Source: Lotus japonicus (Eukaryota > Streptophyta > Magnoliopsida > Fabales > Fabaceae). Taken from it: a DNA stretch of 64,000 nt. The stretch is taken from assembly GCF_012489685.1 (NCBI RefSeq), contig NC_080046.1, positions 61,370,195 to 61,434,194 on the forward strand. The letters run 5' to 3'. The position numbers were made by a program, and so were the translations under genes. Every line of letters starts with the position of its first letter. Positions within the stretch are counted from its first letter, which is position 1. Below are positions 53,737 through 64,000 of this stretch, in pieces. Under the pieces are notes generated by a model, which saw only the letters and a list, made by a program, of their open reading frames with translations, had not been told where the DNA came from and made no database searches.

Positions 53737-55227
53737 GGTTTAATTGCACTTTTGGTCACCCAACTTTGGCCTTCCTGCAAAAATCGTCCCTGAACTTTAA
53801 AATTAGCAAAAAACATCCTCAACGTTTACATGCGGTTGCAAAATTGGCCTGCCCTTAGACTTCCATCCAAAACTTAACGGATTTTGAGTTAAAAAATGAA
53901 TTAAAAATTAAAAAAATGAAACCCAACAACCTTCATTCATTATTCATCTTCTTCAAACATCTTCTTCTTCATTTTCATCCCTCTCAATTGAATGAAATCA
54001 ACAAAACTACAGAAGACAAGTTTAAATGCTACAAGAATTCCAACATAACTATTTCAATTTCAATGCCAAAATCACAGCCACCTTACACCTGATGTCATAT
54101 ATTTCAACAAAGCCACATACCCCTGCAAAAGAAGATCCCCTCGAGAGCATGAGATTGCAGATCAAATCCCAAAGGACAAACGATACAAACCACTACTATT
54201 ATTCACAAGCAAACAACAACCACATCACCCCACCACTCTCAACCCCAACCCAGAATTCAAGAACCCCACCCCACCCCAACCCCAACAACACAAACACTAC
54301 AACAACAACGACAACAACATCAATAGCAACGGCAGATCAAGCAATGGGTTCAATCGATTCAGGGCTTCAATAGACTCTGGGTTGCACATGAAGATCGACC
54401 CACTTCTCTGAGTCTCCCATCGTTGACGTCCTGTGAATCCCTCACTGCTGACGTTCAATCTCCTTTCTTGGTTGGCGAAGCTGTGACCACCGCTGCGACG
54501 ACCTTTCGCATAGATCTGAAGATTTGAAAGGAGGATAAGGAAGATGAGGAGTTGAGGGAGTGTTGGGGTGGATTTCGTTCTCGATCTGGGGTTGTGAGAG
54601 GGAGTGGTGGGGTGGGTTTCGCTGGATTTGGATTTCTCGATCTCTCCCACAAACGTCCATATCTTCTGATTTCTTTGATGGTGATGGAAGACGAAGATGA
54701 AAAGATAGAACTGGTGGAAGAAGCGAAAGTTGATGATGGAAGAAAATTGGATTTCCAATGTTATGCAGGAGCAAAATCTACTAGAAGGTGAAAGAGATAG
54801 AGGTTCTAGAAGTAATTTTTTAGTGGGTTTCTTTTGCTTAATGGAAAGTTTAGGATGAATATGATGAATCTATGGATTTTTCTTGGCTTTTCATAAGAAC
54901 ATGATGTGAAGATGATGAAGAATTGAAATATTTCCTATGTGTATTGAGGGAGAGCTTCAAATTTCTAGGTTTCTTGTTTGATTGAGGTTCAGGAAAAAAA
55001 AAGTTGAAGAAGATGATGAAGAACATCATGAATTTCCTGGGTTTCATTTTTTTTTATTTTTAATTCATTTTTTAACCCTGAATCCGTTAAGTTTTGGATG
55101 GAAGTCTAACGAAAGACCAATTTTGCAACCGCATGTAAACGTTGAGGATGTTTTTTGCTAATTTTGAAGTTTGGGGACGATTTTCACAGGAAGGCGAAAG
55201 TTGGGGGACCAAAAGTGCAATTAAGCC
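53737..55227. mobile_element. Mutator-like element, 1.49 kb (Pack-MULE candidate)
   Basis: It begins GGTTTAATTGCACTTTTGG and ends with CCAAAAGTGCAATTAAGCC, with inverted repeats of about 170 bases containing GCGGTTGCAAAATTGG and CCATCCAAAACTTAACGG. A perfect 9-bp duplication TTATAGAAT flanks it (53728-53736, 55228-55236). The interior has overlapping low-complexity frames on both strands (54026-54373 +, 54297-54758 -), none recognised. Confidence 0.88.
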
Positions 55228-55870
55228 TTATAGAATTAAAGATGAAAAATATCTATTGAAGAATGTAACTATTTAAGCTATTTAACATATATACACACAT
55301 TGGCAACACGTTACACATTCTCACTTATTTTGTTTATATAGCAGCACACGAAAAATTGATACAGATTAGTTAGAAAGGAAAATAAGTGTTATCACTAATT
55401 CACACTCATAATTTTTCACTTTATTTCTACTTCATTTTCTATTTATCTATATCTTTTTTTTTTTCTTTTCATATTTCTCTCTTCTCTCCACTTCATTTCC
55501 ATTTAAAATGTGAATGAAACTTTTTCTAGAAAATAATTGTTATTATGAAAATGAAACCCACGTACAAGACGTGCATCCTGGTTTTCTAAGCAAACCCCAT
55601 ATGTTCCTGACTTTTTCTGTATGCTCATTAAATCGATTTTGGAGTGAGTGCTACAACAACATCAATAACGCTCAACACGACTTATCATCTTTGCTAATGA
55701 CCCGAGTCATCATTGAACTACAAAACTATTGTTTTGTACTGAAATTATCATTAGGTGACAAATATGATTGATATGATGATGAAGCTCTGCTTAAAATATC
55801 TTTGTCTTGAGCATTATGATTATAAATACAACTTGTGAGACTACCCATTTCACCTGCAAGCCTTACATTG

Positions 55871-56345
55871 CACTGCTTAAGAAATGTAAATCAACGAGGG
55901 GATAAATCCCTCGCTAAGACTAAAATCCGTCGCTAAGAGAGGCGTGTCTAAATCATTGGAGACGATAATGGCCTTCGTCGCTAAAATTAAACATTCCTCG
56001 CTTAAGGATAGCGACGGACGTATTTCGTCGCTGATAGGGCGTCGCAAGTAACTAGAGATGGATTCCGGAATCCGTCGCTAAAACTGAAAAATCCCTCGCT
56101 AGTTATAGCGACGGAAAATATTTCGTCGCTGCAGGTGGCGTTGCTGAATAACTGGAGACGGAACATATCCGTCGCAAACGTTGAAAAATTCTCGCTAATA
56201 GTTAGCGACGGAATGTAATCGCTAAGTCATTAGACAAGGATTTTGGAATCTGTCGCTAATGTTACCAACGAAACATAATTCGTCGCTGATTCTGGCGTAG
56301 CTAAATTCTTAGAGACGGATTTTTGTATCCGTCGCTAAACAGCTT
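55871..56345. mobile_element. CACTA-like terminal fragment with TCCGTCGCTAA subterminal repeats
   Basis: Starting CACTGCTTAAGAAATG, about 470 bases carry many copies of GTCGCTAA / TTAGCGACGG in both orientations, the dense subterminal repeat pattern of CACTA (En/Spm) transposons. The other end was not identified, so this is probably a relic. Confidence 0.5.
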
Positions 56346-56952
56346 GCCATTTAAACTTTATTTTTCACTTAATTAACTTTTAAAAAAATTATCATAAACC
56401 TATTTAAAAGGTGCATACAAATTAATTAGTTAGTTTGTTTAAAATGTTATTCATTTTTGTTATGGCTTTTTCAAATCAAAATCAGTCCATACATTGTGTC
56501 TAGTTCAATATTAATAGACACAATTTTGAACTTGAGGAAACTTAAGAGGTTAGAATTAAAATGTGGGTATTCAGAGCAGTTATTTTATTCTTTGTGCTTG
56601 ATAATACTTGATGAAAATGAGTTACTTTGCATGATTATACGATAGGTTTTCCAAGAAATCCTTCCCAGACTTCTCAAGATATGATTGTGGTGACACATTG
56701 TTCTTATTTAGTGCATTTCATTTCTCTAAAGCTCATCTTACAGAAAAAGACACGGAAAGCTCATTTACATTACACATATCAAAACGTGATACAAATACTA
56801 TTACTGTGGTCCTAGAGAAAGCAGCTACAATCCTATTAACAACAAATTATAATCGCTGATTAACGCCCTAGTCCTCATCATTGACACTTTGAGTGAGCTC
56901 CAGCAAAAGTCATTGTTCCCTTGTGTTACATAACAGCATCTAAATCCCAACC

Positions 56953-59900
56953 TTACTGTTTAGCCTGTTCACAGAATCAAAAGAAAGCTATAAGTTATGT
57001 CCTACATATGTAATTGTATCAGTGTATCACAAATTCAGTAGCTGACCATTTTAAAATAGAAGAGCATAGACAAAGAAGCAATAGCTGTGATAGTTTAAGT
57101 TCTGCTTTTTATGGACACAAAATAAAATTTACCTTGGACAGTTCAATAGATAAAAAACATAATATATTGCAAAAGCAAACAAAAACAACCATGAAGTTTA
57201 TGTAGCATCATGCCATGGCCCTTTGGGATTCTCAAAGTAGAACAAAGAAGGTTTAGAAGGGGACAAAAATGCACCTGTGAATAGATGAAGGTGCCAAGAA
57301 TGGCTATGGCGGCTCCGAGAGCATTGATGGGCTGAACTGGGGTGTGAAAGATAATGATGGAAGAGACAATAACAGAGATTCTCTTCATTGTGTTCCCTAT
57401 GCTAAATGTTAAGGGAGAAATCTGATCAAGGGACATGTATGAGACTTGATTGTACAAGTGGTAGAACACACTCTGAGCAACCACCCACCTGTAAAAATCA
57501 AAATCCACTAGTCTGTTAGTTAAACATTTGATGCAGAAAATCAATTGTGTTACAAATACAGTTATACATTTTACAGAAAAAAGTAACATTCAAGGACTCT
57601 GAAGGCCTAATCATATTACCAACATCACTGCAATAAAATATACCCACTAGTCATATTCTAAGATTTTGTCAACTACTTGATTATGGGAAGGTATGTGTAT
57701 ATGTTTTCAAAGAATGGCTCATTCTGACAATGCTTGGCTTATCTGAGTCAAGTTTCTGAAACCAGCATGGCAGCATCCAATAAACACAATGAATCTAAAG
57801 AGAGAAGTCAATATAAGATTTTGGGGAAGCTAAGATTAATTTAAAAGGACAGAGAATTTATGAAACACAAAATTAGCATAGGATCGCATCAGTAATGATA
57901 CTTAGACACCCAGATAATGCAGAAGCCACATTTTTCTCTGTATCTCTCTCTTCTTACCACATTCATTACTTTTCTCTCTTCTCTTCCTTTTTTACTCTGG
58001 ATGTCTGTTGCGTGTTTTCACACTATGTGTATATCTACGAATCAATTTATGAATCACATACTTTTACCCCCTTGCATCCACAGTCAAACTAATGTTAAAT
58101 TACACCTAAAGTTATATAAACTATCTCATGCTTGTTATAAGTTAACCAAGGATCCTTTACATATTCAACTTGCATAGAACTTCTACCTTATTCAAATTGA
58201 GTTTACTTGTTAGCATACAAAATATACCACCCATATGTATCCTACTACTACACAGGCAAAATATACAAATACAACACCACAAATATGAGGAGATAAAAAA
58301 GAATAGAAAAAAATTGCAATACACAGATTTGCAGGCTATTGTGATTACCACTTACCATACAAAATTGGGACCAATCTGAGACACAGCAGTTTGCCAGCCT
58401 GCAGCCCATAGCTTGGGACCCTCCACAGCAATGGCAAAAGGAGTGAGAATTAACAGAGACATAATAGAAAGACACGCATAGTAGTTCATTCCACTAACAG
58501 ACATCCCCTTCATCCCTTTCTTTGAGAATATGTTCCTGAAGACAAATGCCAAATTTGATATCATAGCTCCCATGAAACCTGAAACATGAAGTGCCTTATT
58601 TAGAATATTGAACTACCAAAAAGATTTGCATAAACATTAATAGTAAATTCTACATACTATCAAAACTGATAATTGTATGAGAAAATGAAAATCTCAACTT
58701 CATTTTTTCAGTAAATAGTCCTACCGATCATATTGAAATTGAGCTCTGTCACAGCAGCCAGTGCACAACCACCAATAATTGGCAGCAGTGAGAGGTAAAC
58801 TGAAGTAGGGAATGCTTCTCCAAGCAAGAACCTTGATACAAGGACACTGAAAGCAGGCTCTCCACTCTTGATGATGTGAGTGAATGAAACTGCAACTTTG
58901 GACATGCTCACTGTTGCTGCAACATGCCCAATTGTGTGTGCCACCGCAACCTGCACACCCAAAGTTAAAATTTTAAGGTGAGTATAAGCGCTTATAGCAA
59001 TAAGCCTTTTTTCATTAGCTAATTTGATAAGCTTGTTAAAATAAATTCAAAATCAATTATTAGTAAATATAGACACGTACTCATAAGCTAAACGCAACTT
59101 AGGCAATAGGTCATAAGCTATTTTCTTAAGCTTACCCGAACACTTGCATAAAAAGTTTGCATCTAAATAAACTCAAATAAATTGTTCCACATACGACCTA
59201 AATCAAGGACTTTCTCACTTCTAACTCACAGATTAGCAACCATGCATACGGAGGGTTTTAAAATTGTGGCTGCGGTAGCGATTATGGTTGCATCATTGGG
59301 AACAAATGTGAGTCAATGCAGCAACAATTGTGGTCACGATGCTCATGCGGGGAGTCCAAATCTCATTATGTTCTTTAAGCAATTGCGGTCGCGCCGCAAT
59401 TTAAAACCCTCAAATAGCATTACTGAATTGGAACCCCTCAGAGAGCATTACTGAATTGAATTCTATGAGGTTCCTTCTAATCTATGTTTTCCTCTAGTTA
59501 ACCATGTCAGTATAGTATATTTAAATCAGCTTCTATTTCATTAGAATCAATTCTGAAACACAAAAGCTGCTCACACAAGCTTCTCCTCGTAATTGATCTT
59601 TGACTTCGGAATCAATAGTATAGTAGAATAGTTTCCAGCACACAATATATATGTACTTATATGATGTGAAAACATTAATGAAAATTAAAAGAAAGAAACT
59701 TTTGTTTTCTTACCGGAAACAGGGCCTTCCAGAAGTCCAAATTAACTTTTGGGGCCTCAGCAACTCTAGTGGCCCATGAAATCAACATCATGAGAGAGCC
59801 AGCAGCAAGGGACAAGGTTGAAGTGAGCCACGGATAAGGAAAAGCATTCAAGACCTTCTTGTTGTAAATGTTGAAAACCACATTCAAAGCCCACCAGGTA

Positions 59901-60202
59901 GCAAAATACAACCCAATTTTCAGCTTCTGAGCCGCCTCTTGTGCAGGCAAATCAATGTTAATCTCCAGTGGCCTTGACCTGTCTGCCTCATAGGCTCTAC
60001 ACTCTGTCACGTTTCTTCTTCTGGGTTGTGCCACCAAGTTCTCGGTGGTTGAAAGGTAGAGAGGTTTCAGCAGAGAATTGTGACCCCTGTTGTGGTCAAC
60101 ATTGTGAACAGTGGGGAATGTAGAAAGTTGAGGCCTGTGAACTGGAAGCTTTGTGCTTGAGCATGTGAGGGAGGGTGATGTGAGCTTGAGTGAAAAGTTC
60201 AT
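56953..60202 (-). CDS. GPT: Plastid glucose-6-phosphate/phosphate translocator (GPT)
   Basis: Five minus-strand exons (60202-59714, 58950-58725, 58578-58356, 57488-57275, 56964-56953) join to 387 residues, the usual GPT length. The first ~75 residues are Ser/Thr/Arg-rich, a plastid transit peptide. The mature part starts near KIGLYFATWWALNVVFNIYN and has the multi-helix triose-phosphate-translocator fold, with conserved VAVAHTIGHVAATVSMSK, SFTHIIKSGEPAFSVL, NIFSKKGMKG and SIGNTMKRISVIV. It exchanges glucose-6-phosphate for phosphate across the inner envelope, feeding starch synthesis and the oxidative pentose-phosphate pathway in non-green plastids. The last exon encodes only AKQ and the stop; it was placed because the 57275 donor and the 56965 acceptor restore the family's YSQAKQ ending. 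GPT1 and GPT2 cannot be separated by eye. Confidence 0.94.
59251..59411. mobile_element. MITE-like inverted repeat in GPT intron 1
   Basis: GAGGGTTTTAAAATTGTGGC at 59251 is mirrored by GCCGCAATTTAAAACCCTC ending at 59411. The 161-base element carries internal GCGGTCGCG-like motifs. Target duplication not clear. Confidence 0.65.
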
Positions 60203-60468
60203 GGTGCTTGGTTTATCTGAATATGCAGGTGAGAACAGAGGAAAACAGGGGAAGAATCACAATATAAGAAGATTTTTCTGTGTGTTGTGTTGTGTGCTAG
60301 AGTGTATATGTAGTTGTTGAGGTTGGGATGAACCTTGGAGTGTTAAGAGTTCACAATGTGGAAGGTCGGTTAACGATTATTGCTAGGGAGAGAGAGGAAG
60401 CGTTGGTGAGAAAATCTAGAAGGTGGAAGACACGGTTTTTCCTATGAGAGGAGGCGCTAGACAAGAGA

Positions 60469-60478
60469 ATATATATAG
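60469..60478 (-). promoter_or_regulatory. Possible TATA box of the GPT gene
   Basis: On the minus strand CTATATATAT lies about 270 bases before the start codon, which would leave a leader of some 240 bases. Plausible but unproven. Confidence 0.35.
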
Positions 60479-62336
60479 GTGGAGGAACAAGGACCATGCT
60501 TTGTCACAACTAACCGTGGAGATTTTAACCACAATAAGACAATTTTTTCTTGCAGGACTTATTTTTTCCAGAAAATTTTTCTTTGTTCGCGCGGTGAAGG
60601 TTAAATGTCTCATTAAAAGTATGGCTTCTAGGATCAAACCTTTAACCTTCATATTTTTCAAAATTTGAGCTACCAGACTCTCCTAATATTTCGAGGTAGC
60701 ACAGTCCGGAGGATCTTCCAACACGGTGATGAGATGTTGACACAACATATGGAGTTAATTACTCTAAAGTCACTCTTAAGAAATGAAACTCGTATACAAT
60801 AAGAAAACAAAATGAGTAATGTTTATATAAACAAAAATGTATTTATATATGTATAATAAGATTAATACTCGAGGCTTTGAGTCTTGATAAAGTATATTTG
60901 TAACGCTTGCAAGATGATGTTGGGATGATGCCGTGCTTAGTCCACCTTGCAATGATATTGCGAACGTGCCAGCTTAAGTCTGTTTGAGTGTAATTTGAAT
61001 GAAATGAAACTACTTCTCATTATCCTGGATTATCAACATGAATTTCATTTAGTTGTGGATCTTTGGACCGTCTAGCATTTTGAGTTGACCGAAACATTAA
61101 AGATCGAAATAGTCACTTTTACTCATTACAAACGAGATTCATTGCCTTTTGGAAGAATTTTTTTGGTGTAAGACAGGTGTCCTCATTCGGAGTTAATCAT
61201 GTTCGAGTCGGAAACTTTTACATCATGGTGGAGCTAACTCTCTCAGCAGAAGTTTTTTCCATCCATAAAACTCAAACACGAGACCTTGCTTATAAGGGAA
61301 ATCAAGCATAATACTGCTTGACCTAACCACCCGTTTGGTGCCTTTAAAAGAATTTAATTTGAATAGAGTTATCAATCAATTACCTTAACAATCATAAACA
61401 TAACACATACACATGTATACTTTTAGTTTCCTTGGGTTTTAATTGTGTGGATTTAGGTTTTTTTCGTTATATTTCTAATGAACTAATTCTCCCAAAAAAT
61501 TAAAATATATGTCAAGTAAACATACATGAATTTATTTATGCGAATTTTCAACACACGAGCAGCCACAGTCAATTCTTGATAGCGAAATTCAATTCAGTAT
61601 CAAAGTTTGATATGAAGAGAATTGTTTAGCCTGACCTGAGAATTAATATGACACGCTGTGGCCTTTTCGCAGCAACTACCGTATTTGATAAATTTGCATA
61701 AAAAATACTATAATTGTGTAAAGATGCCTACATTTAATTTCTTTTATTTTTTGAAATAATAAATTTTCCATACAAGGGAGGGGGGATTAACGGTGAGAAT
61801 GAAACGGGTACAATTGTTGATTGTTGGCATAGTCTTTATCTTGGACCCTACGTACAGGAGAGTGGTGTATCCTTTTCTGTGTGATTAGAACAAGTACACC
61901 AATGATTCTGCTCAACCCGCAACTCCTGCCAATTCTGCACCGCTAATTCCATTGTGAATCTCTATGCCAGAAAATGACAAGACAATCATGCATGCTGGGA
62001 ACAAAAATCTCAACGAGTTTAATGACTCCACCTGGTGCTGGTGCTGTTTAATCAAAGATGCAACTTTTCCATGTTGATCACATGATGTTTCCTGATAAGT
62101 GATTACCATTTCACTGCAAATATTTCTCGTGCTTGATTATACGTACATGTGGGGCTTCATATTTTTTGTCTTCTTCTTTTCAATTCATTATTGACGGCTG
62201 GTATAAGCCTAGGTACATGTTTGTTGGGTTTGGTCATTGAAAACAACATGGTTAATTTTTTGTTCACATTTGGGAAGCTGTTTATGTCACATCCTCCAAA
62301 ATAGATCCATATTTCCAATTTTAAATATTTAAACAA

Positions 62337-62499
62337 GAGTTTAATGGATATGCACTGACAGAAGCATGCCACATAGGAGAGATAATTACATTTGACTTTA
62401 ATTTTAATTAAAAGAATAATATATTTTCTGATTTGGCAGAATTCAATTGGATGTCTGTGTAAAACTATTTTACACTGTCAGTGCATATCCATTAAACTC
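62337..62499. mobile_element. Mutator-type MITE with 9-bp target duplication
   Basis: GAGTTTAATGGATATGCACTGACAG at the left is perfectly mirrored at the right (25-bp inverted ends, positions 62337-62361 and 62475-62499). TTTAAACAA flanks it on both sides (62328-62336 and 62500-62508). The 9-bp duplication points to a Mutator-type origin. Confidence 0.88.
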
Positions 62500-63301
62500 T
62501 TTAAACAAATTGTCTTGGTTTTATTTTAAGGATTTAATTTGCAATAAAACTCTTAGTTTAAATGTTAAATAGTCTTAATGAAACTATATATAAAATTATT
62601 ACATAAATCTCATTATATAAAAATCTCATGTTATAGTAATATTTAATTTCTGCAAAGAGCACAGGGGCAATTTGAGTTTGGTTTGTGAATTCTGACCGTT
62701 CAATAGCATGAGGAGACCTCCCTAGGGGAAGGTGAGAATAAGGAGTGTGTCCCCATGTGATGTCTATCACGGTATCTTCAGGGTCACCATTGGAGAAGAA
62801 TGGCCCTTGACATGTGTCGACACAGTCATAGCTAGGCATACAATCTTCTCTTTGAATCTTTTTCTACCAATAAATTTGTCTTTTTGTTGTTAGAGTTTGT
62901 TTTGAATGAAAGATATCTAGTGCATTCAAATCCGGTCGCTACCACAAAATAGAACATGCCTCGGGATTATATTTTTTTTTAGAGTGGCACTTATAAATCT
63001 ATCAACACAATCCACACATGTTAATGTATAGTTCGTAGCCTTACATAATGACAAGCCCATGGCATAGTAAAGAAGAGCCCACGACATAACATTGAAAAGG
63101 GTTGCTTACATGGGCCTGGTGGTCCAGAGCCTGTGCATATTTAGCAAGGGCCATATTGGGCGTCTAGGCCTGCTATTTATTAGTTGTGCGAATGTTGCTG
63201 TCTAGCTAGGGACGCAGGTTTAGTAGTTTTGTTATTTGTTGTTGGTCTGACATGTTTGAGTTAGGTCAGAGTAGTATAAATAAGACTATAATTAAGAGCA
63301 C

Positions 63302-63820
63302 GTATTCTCATTAAGTTGAGATTATAATTTGAGTATTGGAGTTTGTTAAAATGTTTCACCCTTGGAAAATTCTCCTTATATTATCATCTCTATTCTTTCT
63401 TTCTTTTATCTTCTTTTTAATCTAACAATTGATCCGCCGTATATGATCTATAACCTTACACAAACAAAAAGATAAAGGAGATGAAAAAAGAAATAATAAA
63501 GAATATACTAAAAACAATCTTATAGATTAGTAGGAAGGAAATCTTCTTTCAATAATGAAAACCGTTTATAAATTCCAATACTCAAATTTTTTTTTTTTGA
63601 CAGTTCCAATACTCAAATCTTAATCCTAACCTAATGAGAATACTTTCATATATATATACTAGTTTAACTTAATTTACCTAATCCAAAATGATTCGAGTAT
63701 TGGAGTTTGTTAAAAGATTACTTCACCCTTAGAAAAATGTATCCTTCTTAATAATCCATCTATAAGCATTTTTTGTCGTATATTCTTTTCTTTATTATCT
63801 CTTTTTTCTTTTATCATCTC
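63302..63820. repeat. Mixed inverted and direct repeat around GAGTATTGGAGTTTGTTAAA
   Basis: GTATTCTCATTA...TTTGAGTATTGG (63302-63341) is inverted at about 63607-63645, and GAGTATTGGAGTTTGTTAAA with TTCACCCTT is repeated directly near 63330 and 63694. It may be the debris of a small transposon or LTR. No target duplication was found. Confidence 0.5.
63573..63618 (-). mobile_element. Micro-retroposon with 15-bp target duplication
   Basis: TTCCAATACTCAAAT at 63573-63587 recurs at 63604-63618. The 16-base insert is oligo-T then GACAG, reading CTGTC plus an A-tail on the minus strand. It lies inside the 63.3-63.8 kb repeat, so it is younger than that repeat. Confidence 0.7.
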
Positions 63821-64000
63821 TATGCTGTTAACCCTTTGTACACCCTAATAGATTTAATAAACAATGAAACATATGTCTCATTCACATAAAGTTACATCAC
63901 TGTGCCGTGTAAGTGGTAGATGGGGATTTTATCAAGAATATACATACTATATATATAAATTGATTTTCAGTACTTGGTTGAAAGGAACAATAGGAGAAAC

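Larger units (their letters stand above)
60479..64000. other. Intergenic DNA without recognised genes
   Basis: AT-rich sequence. The longest frame, 93 codons on the minus strand at 62558-62839, starts MPSYDCVDTCQGPFF and resembles no family I know. Contents recognised are the MITE at 62337-62499, a micro-retroposon at 63573-63618 and a small mixed repeat at 63302-63820. Confidence 0.5.

Noticed and set aside
54026..54758. Overlapping frames on both strands inside the 53.7-55.2 kb Mutator-like element
   Set aside because: Thr/Asn and Ser/Pro low complexity, no recognised domain, and no evidence of expression; noted under the element only.
62558..62839. 93-codon minus-strand frame starting MPSYDCVDTCQGPFF
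   Set aside because: The first half looks slightly protein-like, but no family is recognised, the C-terminal half is AT-rich noise and no partner exons were found.

Overview
The window is nuclear DNA from a flowering plant. The genes have many short introns with GT-AG borders, the intergenic DNA is AT-rich, and there is a plastid sugar-phosphate translocator, an RLCK-VII kinase, an NF-YC subunit and GH1 beta-glucosidases. The transposon types (Mutator-like elements whose ends read GGCTTAAATAC / GGTCCCTG, and MITEs with GCACTGACGGTGTAA ends) suggest a papilionoid legume, perhaps Lotus-like. The species call is inference. No organelle, bacterial or viral genes were seen.

Layout. 0.8-3.7 kb (+): RLCK-VII (PBS1-like) kinase. 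5.3-8.2 kb (-): N6-methyl-AMP deaminase (ADAL/MAPDA), convergent with the kinase. 8.7-11.5 kb: a non-coding block of about 1.3 kb present twice in direct order. 14.4-26.1 kb (+): a tandem duplication of about 5.4 kb carrying two apparently intact RNA pseudouridine synthase 6-like genes; the second has a 548-bp Mutator-like insertion in intron 5 and the first preserves the empty site. 26.3-30.0 kb and 47.0-50.3 kb (-): two GH1 beta-glucosidase genes with the same 12-exon structure. 30.5-33.6 kb: a long hairpin repeat and a hAT element split by a Mutator-like element that contains an open frame. 34.2-44.1 kb: a tandem array of units of about 1.0 kb, each normally holding two TATA-box / leader / splice-donor modules. 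It runs into an NF-YC gene (45.1-46.0 kb, +) whose 5' leader is itself the last module. 50.9-56.3 kb: LINE-like, MITE, Mutator-like and CACTA-like sequence. 57.0-60.2 kb (-): plastid glucose-6-phosphate/phosphate translocator (GPT). 60.5-64 kb: no gene seen.

The seven genes with full exon models (kinase, deaminase, two pseudouridine synthases, two beta-glucosidases, GPT) were assembled by hand. In each, exon phases join into one open frame of the length expected for the family. NF-YC is a single coding exon. The genes do not form one pathway; this is ordinary plant gene neighbourhood with two local duplications.

The most unusual signals are (1) the amplified promoter + first-exon array upstream of NF-YC, with 16 intact TATAAATA boxes in alternating short/long spacing, and (2) a scattered set of extremely short retroposon-like insertions (oligo-A plus 0-25 nt, flanked by 11-17 bp target duplications). 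Two of these have a matching empty site in a duplicated copy within this same window.
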